Assembly (NCBI RefSeq): GCF_021556435.1
Contig: NZ_JAKGCU010000012.1
Span: forward strand, 62,001 to 126,000
DNA from: Gordonia tangerina
GTDB taxonomy: Bacteria > Actinomycetota > Actinomycetes > Mycobacteriales > Mycobacteriaceae
Direction: 5' to 3'
DNA: 64,000 nucleotides
Shown here in pieces: positions 21,210 through 29,774 of the stretch. Each line of letters opens with the position of its first letter. Positions within the stretch are counted from its first letter, which is position 1. The position numbers and the translations under genes are program-made. Under the pieces are notes generated by a model. It was not told the origin of the DNA and did not search any database. It saw nothing but the letters and a program-made list of their open reading frames with translations.

Positions 21210-23677
21210 CGGAAGATGCCGATGATGCCCTGCAGGGTCTTCGCGCCGCCCGACGCGAAGAGGTTGTCGTGCACCATGTACGTCCACGTGGTGGTGGAGC
21301 GATGCAGATCGGCGGTCCCCAGATCGACACCGTCGTTGGTGATCGTCGCGGAGGTGAAGGTGACGCACGCCTTGTCCACGGCCTCGGTGGGCAGACCGGC
21401 GAACTCGTCGAGGATCAGTTTGTGGAACTCGTCGAGCGGGCTCTCCTTGCCGAGCGAACGCAGGTGAATACTCGCCCGGACGTCGGACACGAACGCCAGA
21501 TGATCGGCCCATGCCCGGTCGAGGTGATACAGCATGATCTCGCGTGCCGCCTGCACGAGGACCTCGCGGTCCACCGGCTCGACCGGCGGCATCGGGGCCG
21601 CCTCGGCTGTCGTCCCCTCCGCGGTCGCCGAGCAATCGGGGTTCGACCCTTCAGCGCTCGACCCCTCAGCGCTCGACTCTTGAGGGCTCGACTCTTGAGG
21701 GCTCGACCCCTCGGAACTCGACTCTTGAGCGCTCCGCTCGGCGGTCTTTGCACCCGTCAGTTGCGCATACCTGTCCGGTTCACGTGCGCTGAGTTCGTCC
21801 AGCGCGGTGTCGGTGGTCAGGATCTCCATCCGCCGCGCAACAACGATGTCGCGCTGCTGATTGACGAGTTTGTTGTAGCGCCAGGTGTTGGCGTGCAACT
21901 CGAGCATCACACCTTCAGCGACCCGTTGCGCCTGTTCGATGAGGTCTATTCCCTTGGCTCCCATCGAGCCGTCCTCGGACTGGGAGACGGGGTCTCGTTT
22001 GAAAGCCAGATTCCTTGTCACGACCGGATCCTCGAGACTGGAGAAGAACACCGAGCGGCCCGGATCACCCTGACGGCCGGCGCGTCCCCGCAGTTGGTTG
22101 TCCAGACGCTGAGTGTCATGCCGTCCGGTCCCGATGACACAGAGCCCACCCAACTCCACCACTTCCTCTCGCGCGGCAGCGTCGTCTGCGGAACCGCCGA
22201 GCCGGATGTCGGTGCCACGGCCGGCCATCTGAGTGGAGACGGTCACCGCGTTCCGCGCGCCCGCCTCGGCGATGATCTTCGCCTCCTCGGCGTCGTTCTT
22301 CGCGTTGAGCACCACCGTCGACACACCTGCCTTGTCGAGGAAGTACGCCAGCTCTTCGGACTCGGCGACGTCGTGCGTGCCGATCAGGATCGGCTGTCCG
22401 GTCTCGTGCACCTCTTTGACGTAGCCGACGATCGCCTCGACCTTGTTCGCCTTGGTGTCGTACACGCGGTCGGGTTCATCGACCCGGATGTTCGAGGTGT
22501 TCGGCGGGATCTGCGACACGAGCAGGTCGTAGAACTGCCGGAACTGCTCGCCCGCGGCCAATGCGGTGCCGGTCATGCCGCACACCGAGGGGTACCGTCC
22601 GATCAGGGCCTGCACCGTGATCGTGTCGATGACCTCGCCGGAATCGGTCTGGCTGAGCCCCTCTTTGATCTCCACCGCGGCCTGAACGCCGTCGGGCCAG
22701 CGTTGCAGCTGCGCGACACGGCCACGCGAGGCGTTGATCAGGTGTACGCCACCGTCGCGGACGATGTAATGAACGTCCCGCTCGAGCAGATAGTGGGCGT
22801 GCATGGCGATGTTGATGTGCACCAGGGTGGTGCCGACGTGGTCCTCGTCGTAGAGGTTGATACCACCGAGCTCTTCCTCGACGAAGGACGCGCCCTCCTC
22901 GGTGAGGGTCACGTTTCGCCCCTCGGTGTCGACCTCGTAGTGCTTGTTCTTCATGCGTGCGACCACATCGTGGATGGCCTGATCGGGTACCTCGGTTTCG
23001 GTGGACCCGGCCAGCACCAGCGGGATGAGCGCCTCGTCGACCAGCACCGAGTCCGCCTCGTCGATGATCGCCACGTCGGGTTTCGGCGACACCAGGTCAT
23101 CCGGCGACAGTGCGAGTTGGTCGCGGAGCACGTCGAATCCGATCTCGTTGACCGAACCGTAGGTGATGTCGGCGGCGTAGGCGGCCTTGCGTTCCTCGTG
23201 ATCGGAGTTCTCCGAGACCGCCCGGGCCACCAGACCGAACGCCGCGAACAAGGGCGCCATCCACTCCGCGTCACGGGTCGCGAGGTAGTCGTTGACCGAG
23301 ATCACATGCACTCGATGGCCCTGCAGGACATGCCCGATGGCAGCGATCGCACCGGCCAGTGTCTTGCCTTCACCGGTGGCCATCTCGACCACGTCGCCCT
23401 CGAGCAACCGCAGCGCGCCCTGTAACTGAACGTCGAACGGTCGCATGTCCAGCGAGCGATCTGCGGCCTCCCGGACGAGCGCGAGAAACCTCGCACGGTC
23501 GGCGGGCTTCGAGCCGATGTCGAGCTGTTGGGCCTGCGCCGCGAACTCATCGTCGGCGAGATCGGCGGCCCAGGAGGTGTGGGTGTCCGCGTCCTTGATC
23601 AGTGCGACGGACTTCGACTGATTTCGCGATGACTGGGAGCCCAGAAGGCGCCACATGCTGTTGGTCAGCTTTCCCAC
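21206..23677 (-). CDS. secA2: Accessory Sec translocase ATPase SecA2
   Basis: SecA2 is the second SecA of mycobacteria and relatives, an ATPase that drives export of a subset of proteins through the SecYEG channel. The 823-residue protein has Walker A GEGKT at 102-106, a DEAD-type box [12 protein letters not shown], the helicase motif [10 protein letters not shown] and [13 protein letters not shown], and it lacks the zinc-binding C-terminal linker of SecA1. Near the C-terminus it carries a Ser/Glu/Gln-rich pentapeptide-repeat insert encoded by 21641-21730. The GTG at 23677 was chosen because CAGGAG precedes it and [13 protein letters not shown] matches the family start; downstream pgsA2 overlaps by 4 nt. 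Confidence 0.95.
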   Translation of the reverse strand: MGKLTNSMWRLLGSQSSRNQSKSVALIKDADTHTSWAADLADDEFAAQAQQLDIGSKPADRARFLALVREAADRSLDMRPFDVQLQGALRLLEGDVVEMATGEGKTLAGAIAAIGHVLQGHRVHVISVNDYLATRDAEWMAPLFAAFGLVARAVSENSDHEERKAAYAADITYGSVNEIGFDVLRDQLALSPDDLVSPKPDVAIIDEADSVLVDEALIPLVLAGSTETEVPDQAIHDVVARMKNKHYEVDTEGRNVTLTEEGASFVEEELGGINLYDEDHVGTTLVHINIAMHAHYLLERDVHYIVRDGGVHLINASRGRVAQLQRWPDGVQAAVEIKEGLSQTDSGEVIDTITVQALIGRYPSVCGMTGTALAAGEQFRQFYDLLVSQIPPNTSNIRVDEPDRVYDTKANKVEAIVGYVKEVHETGQPILIGTHDVAESEELAYFLDKAGVSTVVLNAKNDAEEAKIIAEAGARNAVTVSTQMAGRGTDIRLGGSADDAAAREEVVELGGLCVIGTGRHDTQRLDNQLRGRAGRQGDPGRSVFFSSLEDPVVTRNLAFKRDPVSQSEDGSMGAKGIDLIEQAQRVAEGVMLELHANTWRYNKLVNQQRDIVVARRMEILTTDTALDELSAREPDRYAQLTGAKTAERSAQESSSEGSSPQESSPQESSAEGSSAEGSNPDCSATAEGTTAEAAPMPPVEPVDREVLVQAAREIMLYHLDRAWADHLAFVSDVRASIHLRSLGKESPLDEFHKLILDEFAGLPTEAVDKACVTFTSATITNDGVDLGTADLHRSTTTWTYMVHDNLFASGGAKTLQGIIGIFR
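21641..21730. repeat. Six 15-bp tandem units inside secA2
   Basis: Units start every 15 bp from 21641 (GTTCGACCCTTCAGC, GCTCGACCCCTCAGC, GCTCGACTCTTGAGG twice, then two diverged copies). Because 15 is a multiple of 3, each unit adds one SS(P/A)(Q/E)(E/G)-like pentapeptide and the frame is kept. Slippage could change copy number without inactivating secA2. Confidence 0.9.
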
Positions 23678-23919
23678 CGAACACTTCTCCTGACTCGTGC
23701 CTGTCGGGCATGGGTAGCGGTCGGAGCGCCGGGTCTCGATGGCGGCACGCCCGCGGACGCGCGAATCCACCGCGGGGCGGCCCCGAGGTCGCCGTCCACG
23801 GTACGCGCCGCGTTCGCCGCTTCGGTGCTCGACACCGGGGCCTTGCAGTGCCCGACACCCACCGGTCGTCTCGCCGACATCACCGGCCGTCACCACCCGC
23901 GAACGGCGTCGCGGTTGGG

Positions 23920-23925
23920 TACCGT
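23920..23925 (+). promoter_or_regulatory. -10 hexamer TACCGT, probable leaderless promoter of the META gene
   Basis: TACCGT fits TANNNT and ends 6 nt before the ATG at 23932, with no ribosome site between. It supports the longer N-terminus of that gene. Confidence 0.45.
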
Positions 23926-23931
23926 GGAACC

Positions 23932-24513
23932 ATGCCACTCATCGGGGTGAAGGCACCATCGGCGACGCGCGGCCCCATCGGTTCGGACGCGGTCGAGTGC
24001 ACCGAACCGCACCGCGAGCCCCGGGGTCGGCATCGGCGCCGATCTGCGCCGATGCTCCTCCTGTGTAGCGCGATCCTGGCGCAGCCACTCGTCGCCGGGC
24101 CGGTCGCAGCGGCACCCGCGCCGGTGCCTCCTGCGCCCATCCGACCGGCGCCGGTGCCGCCGTTGCCGCTCGACGACCCGTATGCCCTGCTCGCCGGCCG
24201 CACATATACATCTGTCACCGTGATCGGCGGCACCATCCCGGGTGGTGGCCCCGTGGTCATCGGTTTCGACAACGCGCACCGTGTCGGTATGGACGCCGGA
24301 TGCAACTCGCACGCCGGCAGCGTGGCCGTCACCGGTGACCGACTCCGGATCGGCCGGCTCGCATCCACGATGATGGCCTGTCCCCCACCCCGTGCCGACG
24401 CCGACGAGTGGCTGGCCCGTTTCACGTCGGTCCCACTGGTCTGGCGCGTAATCGGCCCGATCCTCACGCTGTCGAGCCCGGTGCACACGGTGATCCTGCT
24501 CGAGGATCGGTAA
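23932..24513 (+). CDS. Exported META-domain (HslJ-like) protein
   Basis: The 193-residue protein has an arginine-rich stretch, then a hydrophobic signal sequence (about residues 41-61, [21 protein letters not shown]), a Pro/Ala-rich linker, and a META domain with the cysteine-containing blocks [14 protein letters not shown] and [21 protein letters not shown], the usual two-Cys pattern of HslJ-like heat-inducible envelope proteins. It is probably secreted or surface-attached, function unknown. The ATG at 23932 is chosen because a positively charged region before the hydrophobic core is expected and a TANNNT hexamer precedes it; ATG at 24052 is an alternative. Confidence 0.75.
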   Translation: MPLIGVKAPSATRGPIGSDAVECTEPHREPRGRHRRRSAPMLLLCSAILAQPLVAGPVAAAPAPVPPAPIRPAPVPPLPLDDPYALLAGRTYTSVTVIGGTIPGGGPVVIGFDNAHRVGMDAGCNSHAGSVAVTGDRLRIGRLASTMMACPPPRADADEWLARFTSVPLVWRVIGPILTLSSPVHTVILLEDR

Positions 24514-24635
24514 GTAGCGTCGGGCCACCCGCCGTTGCGTCGGCCATCGACGAATGGCACCCCGCTTGTCCCTCATCAGCCACTGCCCTGATTTTGAGCA
24601 ACCTTCCTTTGTGAGAACTCTGACGATAGGACACG

Positions 24636-25628
24636 ATGTCATCGACCACCCCCGCCGTAGTAACCGTGACCGGTGCCGCAGGGCAGATCGGATACGCCGC
24701 CCTGTTCCGGATCGCCGCCGGCGCGATGTTGGGCCATGATCGTCCGGTTCGACTGCGGTTGCTGGAGTTGCCGCATGCGGTCTCGGCCGCGGAGGGCACC
24801 GCGATGGAACTCGACGACGGCGCTTTCGAGCAACTCGTCTCGGTGGACATCTATGACGACCCGCGGGCCGCCTTCGATGGCGCCGAGTTCGCGCTCCTGA
24901 TCGGTGCCAAGCCCCGGACCAAGGGGATGGAGCGGGCCGACCTGCTGCAGGCCAACGCCGCCATCTTCGCCGAACAGGGCCGGGTGCTCAACGACGTTGC
25001 CGCGCCAGATCTCCGCGTCATCGTGGTCGGCAACCCGGCCAACACCAACGCCGCCATCGCCGCGGCGCACGCCCCCGACATCCCACCGGAGCGGTTCACC
25101 GCACTCACCCGCCTCGACCACAATCGCGCGATCGCGCAGTTGGCGCGCCGTGCCGGCTGCGCGGCGCGCGACATCAGCCGGGTCTCGGTGTGGGGCAATC
25201 ACTCCCCCACCCAGTATCCGGACATCTTCCATGCCCGGGTCGCCGGGCGCAGCGGAGCTGATTTCGCGGCCGACCGCGCGTGGCTTATCGACGATTTCAT
25301 CCCCACCGTGGCCACCCGTGGCACGGCCATCATCGAGGCGCGCGGGGCATCGTCGGCGGCGTCGGCAGCCAGTGCGACCATCGACCACATCCACGACTGG
25401 GTGCTGGGCATCGAGGGCGACGACTGGACCTCGGCTGCACTCCCCTCCCCAGGGGTGTATGGAGTTCCGGAAGGTGTGGTGTGCTCATTCCCGGTTCGCC
25501 CGGTCGGCGGGCGATGGGAAATCGTCTCGGGGCTCGAGATCAACGAATTCTCACGAGCCCGCATCGACGCATCGGTGGCCGAACTCACCGCCGAGATCTC
25601 AGCGGTGGGAGATCTGTTGCCGGCCTGA
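24636..25628 (+). CDS. mdh: Malate dehydrogenase
   Basis: Malate dehydrogenase oxidises malate to oxaloacetate with NAD+ in the TCA cycle. The 330-residue protein has the nucleotide-binding motif [17 protein letters not shown], the substrate arginines in [15 protein letters not shown], the Asp-Arg pair in TRLDHNRA and catalytic His in [12 protein letters not shown]. This is the MDH type shared by mycobacteria and Gram-negatives rather than the LDH-like type. It is preceded by a weak AGGAC site and followed by a hairpin. Confidence 0.97.
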   Translation: MSSTTPAVVTVTGAAGQIGYAALFRIAAGAMLGHDRPVRLRLLELPHAVSAAEGTAMELDDGAFEQLVSVDIYDDPRAAFDGAEFALLIGAKPRTKGMERADLLQANAAIFAEQGRVLNDVAAPDLRVIVVGNPANTNAAIAAAHAPDIPPERFTALTRLDHNRAIAQLARRAGCAARDISRVSVWGNHSPTQYPDIFHARVAGRSGADFAADRAWLIDDFIPTVATRGTAIIEARGASSAASAASATIDHIHDWVLGIEGDDWTSAALPSPGVYGVPEGVVCSFPVRPVGGRWEIVSGLEINEFSRARIDASVAELTAEISAVGDLLPA

Positions 25629-25630
25629 CC

Positions 25631-25661
25631 GACACCGCACCTGCGGCGCTGGCGCGGTGTC
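25631..25661 (+). terminator. Hairpin downstream of mdh
   Basis: GACACCGC (25631-25638) and GCGGTGTC (25654-25661) form an 8-bp stem with a 15-nt loop starting 2 nt after the mdh stop. There is no U-tract. It is a candidate terminator separating mdh from ppk2. Confidence 0.5.
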
Positions 25662-25697
25662 ATCGCCCGCGACCGGTGTCCGTGGCATCCTCTGTGA

Positions 25698-26540
25698 ATG
25701 GCGAAGAAGGCGAAGGACGACAAGGCCGCGAAAAGGCCGAAGCTCTCCACCAAGGCGTACGAGGCCGAACTGTTCCGGCTGCAGACCGAATTGGTGAAAC
25801 TGCAGGAGTGGGTACGGGCAACCGGTAGCCGCGTCGTGGTGATCTTCGAGGGACGCGACGCCGCCGGCAAGGGCGGCACCATCAAACGCATCAGCGAATA
25901 CCTGAGCCCCCGTGTCACGCGAGTTGCCGCTCTGCCCGCGCCGACGGATCGCGAACGCGGTCAGTGGTATTACCAGCGCTACGTTGCCCATCTGCCCGCG
26001 CCCGGCGAGATCGTGTTGTTCGACCGATCCTGGTACAACCGGGCCGGTGTGGAGAAAGTGATGGGCTTCTGCACACCGGAGGAGCACACGCGCTTCCTCC
26101 GTCAGACACCGATCTTCGAACAGATGCTCATCGACGACGGAATCCTGTTGCGCAAGTACTGGTTCTCGGTGTCCGACGATGAGCAGCTCAAGCGGTTCAA
26201 GTCCCGACTCGACGATCCGGTCCGGCAATGGAAGCTCAGCCCGATGGACCTCGAGGCGGTCTACCGATGGGAGGACTACTCCCGGGCCAAGGACGAGATG
26301 ATGGTCCACACCGACACCGCGACGAGCCCGTGGTTCGTCGTCGAATCCGATGTGAAGAAGCATGCCCGCCTCAACATGATCTCCCATCTGCTCTCGACCA
26401 TCGACTACGAGGACGTGCCCCGGCCGAAGGTGGAGCTGCCCAAGAAGCCGGTCGACACCGGCAACTACCGGCGTCCGCCACGATCGCTGTCGAAGTACGT
26501 CCCCGACCATGTGGCCGACATGCTCGGCAGCGATGGCTGA
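25698..26540 (+). CDS. ppk2: Polyphosphate kinase 2 family protein
   Basis: PPK2 enzymes move phosphate between polyphosphate and nucleoside mono- or diphosphates. At 280 residues it is a single-domain class I type. The Walker A loop is GRDAAGKGG (residues 52-60), the lid and Walker B follow in RGQWYYQRYVAHLPAPGE and LFDRSWYNRAGVE, and WKLSPMDLEAVYRWEDYSRAKDEM is the conserved C-terminal part. The N-terminal 16 residues are Lys-rich. Chain-length and nucleotide preference cannot be read. Confidence 0.93.
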   Translation: MAKKAKDDKAAKRPKLSTKAYEAELFRLQTELVKLQEWVRATGSRVVVIFEGRDAAGKGGTIKRISEYLSPRVTRVAALPAPTDRERGQWYYQRYVAHLPAPGEIVLFDRSWYNRAGVEKVMGFCTPEEHTRFLRQTPIFEQMLIDDGILLRKYWFSVSDDEQLKRFKSRLDDPVRQWKLSPMDLEAVYRWEDYSRAKDEMMVHTDTATSPWFVVESDVKKHARLNMISHLLSTIDYEDVPRPKVELPKKPVDTGNYRRPPRSLSKYVPDHVADMLGSDG

Positions 26541-26565
26541 CGACCTGCCCCGGTGATCGGAGCGG

Positions 26566-27831
26566 GTGGGTAACATCCCGTGGGTGCCTGTGCCCGGTGT
26601 GCCTGCTGCCATCCGCGATCGCCTCGGTGTCCGCCGCGGACACGACGAGATCATCTATCTCGTCTCTCCGGCCGGCTGGCCGAACTACGGCGACGAACTG
26701 ATCGCCCGAGGCTGGCTGCGCCACTTGGCCCGCACCCGCCCTCGGGCGAGGGTGGTACTGGATTGTCACAGCCCCGGTCAGGCCGGACTGTTGCTGCGCG
26801 ACATCCATCCTCGGGCCGTCTTCGTCGACACCCTATGGCAGCTCACGCAGTATGCGTCGAATCGCACGCGCACCGATGGGCCGGATCCCGACACGCCATG
26901 GGTCTGGGTAGCCGACGCGGCGACCCGGTTCGGACCGGCGCCCCGCCTCGCCGAGGGCGTCGACGTTTTCCGCCGGGCCTCATCGGTCCACCTCCTCGGC
27001 GGTGGATACGTCAATGCCGTATGGCCCCATCATGTCTCGCTGGTGGCAGCGATCGCCGAGTTGGCGCGGACCGCTGGCGTCGCGGCCTACGCCAGCGGGC
27101 AGGGACTGCTGCCGCGGGCGCCCGAACCGGCGTGGTCTGTGCTCGAGAAGGCGGTGGCTGAGTTCGACGTCTTCGATGTCCGGGATGTCGCGTCTGCCGA
27201 CGCACTCGCACCGACGCCCGCGCTGCGACAGACCGGCGACGATGCCTGGCTCACGATCGATGATGCCGACACGCTGCAGAAACCGGAGTCCATGACGCCC
27301 GACGGCGGTGTGACGCTGTGCATCCAGGGTGATCTGACCGACGACTTCGCCTGGCACGGTCACCGTGGTGCGCCTGCGCTCGCGGGGTTCGTGCACGCCA
27401 CGCTCGACGCCTGGGACGTCCCCGGCGACGCGGTCACCGTGGTCGAAGGAATTCCGGGCCGCGACCGGGACATCGTGGTGCGCCTCGGCGATCGCCTGCA
27501 CGGCGCCCGCACCGTCCCCTTCCTGGATGTTTGGCATCGGGGTATGCCGGCCGGCCTGGGCAACACGTGGATCAGCACTCGCTTCCACCCCCACCTGGTC
27601 GCGGCCGCGGCCGGTGACTCCGGGGTCGCCGTGATACCTCGGCCCGACTATTACGCCGCCAAGCACGGGTCGCTCACCGCGGCCGGCTCACGGTGGACCG
27701 TCGTCGCCGATCCGGAGGTCATCCCGGATCGTCCGATCGCCGGCGGGTTCGCCCAGGATGCACGTGCTCGACGCGTGTCCGAGAAACACGCCCTTGCCGA
27801 ACGCCTGTACCCGCGGCGGCGTGTCTTCTGA
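26566..27831 (+). CDS. Polysaccharide pyruvyl transferase family protein
   Basis: The 421-residue protein has the pattern of the pyruvyltransferase/CsaB fold: an N-terminal Rossmann-like half (YLVSPAGWPNYGDELIARGWLR, GGGYVNAVWPHHVSLVAAIAEL, YASGQGLLP) and a C-terminal half with WISTRFHPHLVAAAAGDSGVAVI, the family's conserved (T/S)RxH segment. Members attach pyruvate ketals from PEP to cell-surface glycans. No glycan genes are beside it, so its acceptor is unknown. The GTG at 26566 has GGAG upstream; the gene follows ppk2 by 25 bp. Confidence 0.82.
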   Translation: MGNIPWVPVPGVPAAIRDRLGVRRGHDEIIYLVSPAGWPNYGDELIARGWLRHLARTRPRARVVLDCHSPGQAGLLLRDIHPRAVFVDTLWQLTQYASNRTRTDGPDPDTPWVWVADAATRFGPAPRLAEGVDVFRRASSVHLLGGGYVNAVWPHHVSLVAAIAELARTAGVAAYASGQGLLPRAPEPAWSVLEKAVAEFDVFDVRDVASADALAPTPALRQTGDDAWLTIDDADTLQKPESMTPDGGVTLCIQGDLTDDFAWHGHRGAPALAGFVHATLDAWDVPGDAVTVVEGIPGRDRDIVVRLGDRLHGARTVPFLDVWHRGMPAGLGNTWISTRFHPHLVAAAAGDSGVAVIPRPDYYAAKHGSLTAAGSRWTVVADPEVIPDRPIAGGFAQDARARRVSEKHALAERLYPRRRVF

Positions 27832-27839
27832 CCCGGAAC

Positions 27840-27845
27840 TACACT
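27840..27845 (+). promoter_or_regulatory. -10 hexamer TACACT before the DUF503 gene
   Basis: TACACT ends 9 nt before the ATG at 27855, predicting a leader of at most a few bases. No ribosome site is visible. Confidence 0.4.
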
Positions 27846-27854
27846 GGCCGCACC

Positions 27855-28151
27855 ATGTGGATCGGTTTCGCCGAGTTCGACTATCTCCTGGGAGATGTGC
27901 ACTCGCTCAAACACAAGCGGTCGTTGGTCCGCCCCGTAGTCGCAGAGCTTCGTCGCCGGTTCAGTGTCTCCGCCGCCGAGGTCGGCCATCTCGACGCCCA
28001 CCGTCGGACGCTGATCGGCGTGGGCATGGTCGCCGCCGACCGCGCTCATGTCATCGAGGTGCTCGACAACGTCGAGCGGTTCGCGGGTGGCCGTCCCGAG
28101 ATGGAACTGCTCTCGGTCCGTCAACGGCTCATCTCCGCATCGGACATCTGA
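27855..28151 (+). CDS. DUF503 family protein
   Basis: This 98-residue protein is a complete DUF503 member: MWIGFAEFDYLLGDVHSLKHKRSLVRPVVAELRRRFSVSAAEV opens with the characteristic SLKxKRS segment and a ferredoxin-like alternation of strands and helices. The family occurs beside ribosome-related genes in many bacteria but has no settled function. The ATG at 27855 was chosen over a longer frame because homology begins there and a TANNNT element lies just upstream. It converges with mug. Confidence 0.88.
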   Translation: MWIGFAEFDYLLGDVHSLKHKRSLVRPVVAELRRRFSVSAAEVGHLDAHRRTLIGVGMVAADRAHVIEVLDNVERFAGGRPEMELLSVRQRLISASDI

Positions 28152-28182
28152 GCTCCGGTCGGCCGAGTCGGCGTCTGGGGTT

Positions 28183-28749
28183 TCAGTCGACCAGCCCCGC
28201 AGCGCGCGCAGGCGCGGCGTAGGCTGCCGCCAGCGAATCGACGGTCTCGTGCGCGTTGAGTCCACTCGGGTTGGGCACCACCCACAGTTGTGCCCCATCC
28301 CAGCGCTCCTCTTGCCGGCCCACCACCGCCCGTGGCACGCCGAAAGCCGAACGGTATGCGGTGATACCCGCCACTGCGACGACGACCGGCTGGATCTTTG
28401 CGACCCGCTCCCGCAGCCGACGCCCACCGGATGTCAGTTCGTCGGCCGACAATTCGGCCGCCGTCGCCGTGGCGCGAGCCACCACATTCGTGATCCCGAC
28501 ACCGCGGCGGCACAGGAGATCACGATCGTCGGTGGACATGCCGGCCGACGCGTCGATCAACCGGTCGACGATCCCGGCGCGGTACAGCGCGGGATAGAAC
28601 CGGTTGCCCGGACGCGCGAAATGTGCGCCCACGGCCGCTGTCCACAATCCCGGGTTGATCCCGACGAACAGGAGGCGACAGTCCGGCCCCACCAGGTCGG
28701 CGACCTCCTTGTCGCGACAGCGCATCAGCTCTTCGGTGGTGAAACCCAT
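28183..28749 (-). CDS. mug: G/U mismatch-specific uracil-DNA glycosylase (Mug family)
   Basis: Mug removes uracil or ethenocytosine opposite guanine from DNA. The 188-residue protein has motif A GINPG (residues 30-34; Asn32 is the expected catalytic residue), FARPGNRFYPALYRAG just after it, and motif B NPSGLN near the C-terminus. A GAGG ribosome site lies 6 nt before the ATG. It converges with the DUF503 gene and diverges from the BTAD regulator. Confidence 0.93.
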   Translation of the reverse strand: MGFTTEELMRCRDKEVADLVGPDCRLLFVGINPGLWTAAVGAHFARPGNRFYPALYRAGIVDRLIDASAGMSTDDRDLLCRRGVGITNVVARATATAAELSADELTSGGRRLRERVAKIQPVVVAVAGITAYRSAFGVPRAVVGRQEERWDGAQLWVVPNPSGLNAHETVDSLAAAYAAPARAAGLVD

Positions 28750-28861
28750 CAGGGCCTCGTCTCGCCGACCGAACAGCGCACGAACTGAGAAGCGGAAACG
28801 GACACGGCGCCAGCGTAGTCGGGCAGTTCACCGATACAAGGCGTGGCCACACATTCCCGTC

Positions 28862-28867
28862 TACACT
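28862..28867 (+). promoter_or_regulatory. -10 hexamer TACACT, probable leaderless promoter of the BTAD regulator
   Basis: TACACT fits TANNNT and ends 7 nt before the ATG at 28875; there is no Shine-Dalgarno sequence. Leaderless transcription is inferred. Confidence 0.5.
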
Positions 28868-28874
28868 CGCGCTG

Positions 28875-29774
28875 ATGGCTCGGCTCGCGTACACGGTCCT
28901 GGGCGGCCTCGGCGCGCAGATCGATTCCGAGCCCGCCGAACTCGGCACGCGCAAACAACGCGCCATCCTCGCCCAGCTACTGCTTGCCGAGGGCAATGCG
29001 GTGAGCGTCGATCGACTGATCGACGGGATCTGGGGTGCGACGCCACCGGATCGGGCCGAGGTGTCCGTCCAGGCTTATGTCTCTGGTCTGCGCAAGGCCC
29101 TCGAACCCGGCCGACGGCCGCGCTCACCGTCGACGGTGCTCGTCACCCGTGGCACGGGTTACGTCCTCATCGCCGGCGACGCGGACGTCGACGTCCGCGC
29201 GCTCAACGCTGCGATCGCGGCAGCACACGAGCAGCAGCGCCGAGGCGACCTCGAGAGCGCGGCAAGCGATCTGAGGGCTGCCCTGGCCGGGTATCGCCCG
29301 CTGCTCCCGGAGTTCGAAGGTCTGACCTTCCGCGATGAGGCCGCGGCGCACCTCGAGCGCACCGTCGGTGAGGCCCGTGAGTTCTCCTATGAGTTGCGGT
29401 TGACGCTCGGCGAGCACCGGGCAATTGTGCCCGAACTGGAGCAGGCCGTGCGCCGTGCACCGCTCGACGAGGGCCTGTGGGTATTGCTGGCCACCGCGCG
29501 GTACCGCCTCGGGCGTCAGTCCGAAGCGCTGGCCGCCATCGCCGATGCCCGGCGCCATCTCGCCGACGAAATCGGCGTGGACCCGGGCCCACGATTGCGC
29601 GAGCTCGAACGCGACATTCTCGACCACGCACCACACCTCGAGTCCGCCCATCTCGGCGCTCGACCGCCACCCCCGGCATCCGCAGCACCGCCCGCAACTC
29701 GGGTGTGCGCGCTCCGCATGGCCGCACGATCACCACCACACCAGCAACACCGGCATCGGCGCCCGCGGCATTGA
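28875..29774 (+). CDS. AfsR/SARP-type regulator, N-terminal half (winged helix plus BTAD), frame ends early
   Basis: In this frame about 265 residues read as a normal AfsR-type regulator: an OmpR-like winged helix (about 1-95, LGTRKQRAILAQLLLAEGNAVSVDRLIDGIWG and VSVQAYVSGLRKAL) and a bacterial transcriptional activation domain (about 100-250, ending ADEIGVDPGPRLRELERDIL). After ARPPPP the frame becomes low in third-position GC and stops at 29774, whereas the matching linker and ATPase continue in another frame. I therefore read this as the first half of a roughly 1,070-residue gene interrupted by a one-base deletion near the C-run at 29670-29674. It could instead be a real gene ending in a TTGA overlap with the next. 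Confidence 0.75.
   Translation: MARLAYTVLGGLGAQIDSEPAELGTRKQRAILAQLLLAEGNAVSVDRLIDGIWGATPPDRAEVSVQAYVSGLRKALEPGRRPRSPSTVLVTRGTGYVLIAGDADVDVRALNAAIAAAHEQQRRGDLESAASDLRAALAGYRPLLPEFEGLTFRDEAAAHLERTVGEAREFSYELRLTLGEHRAIVPELEQAVRRAPLDEGLWVLLATARYRLGRQSEALAAIADARRHLADEIGVDPGPRLRELERDILDHAPHLESAHLGARPPPPASAAPPATRVCALRMAARSPPHQQHRHRRPRH

Noticed and set aside
21116..23425. 769-codon open frame on the plus strand over secA2
   Set aside because: It is the antisense shadow of secA2: its composition is Arg/Gly/His-rich without family similarity, and secA2 on the other strand has all expected motifs.
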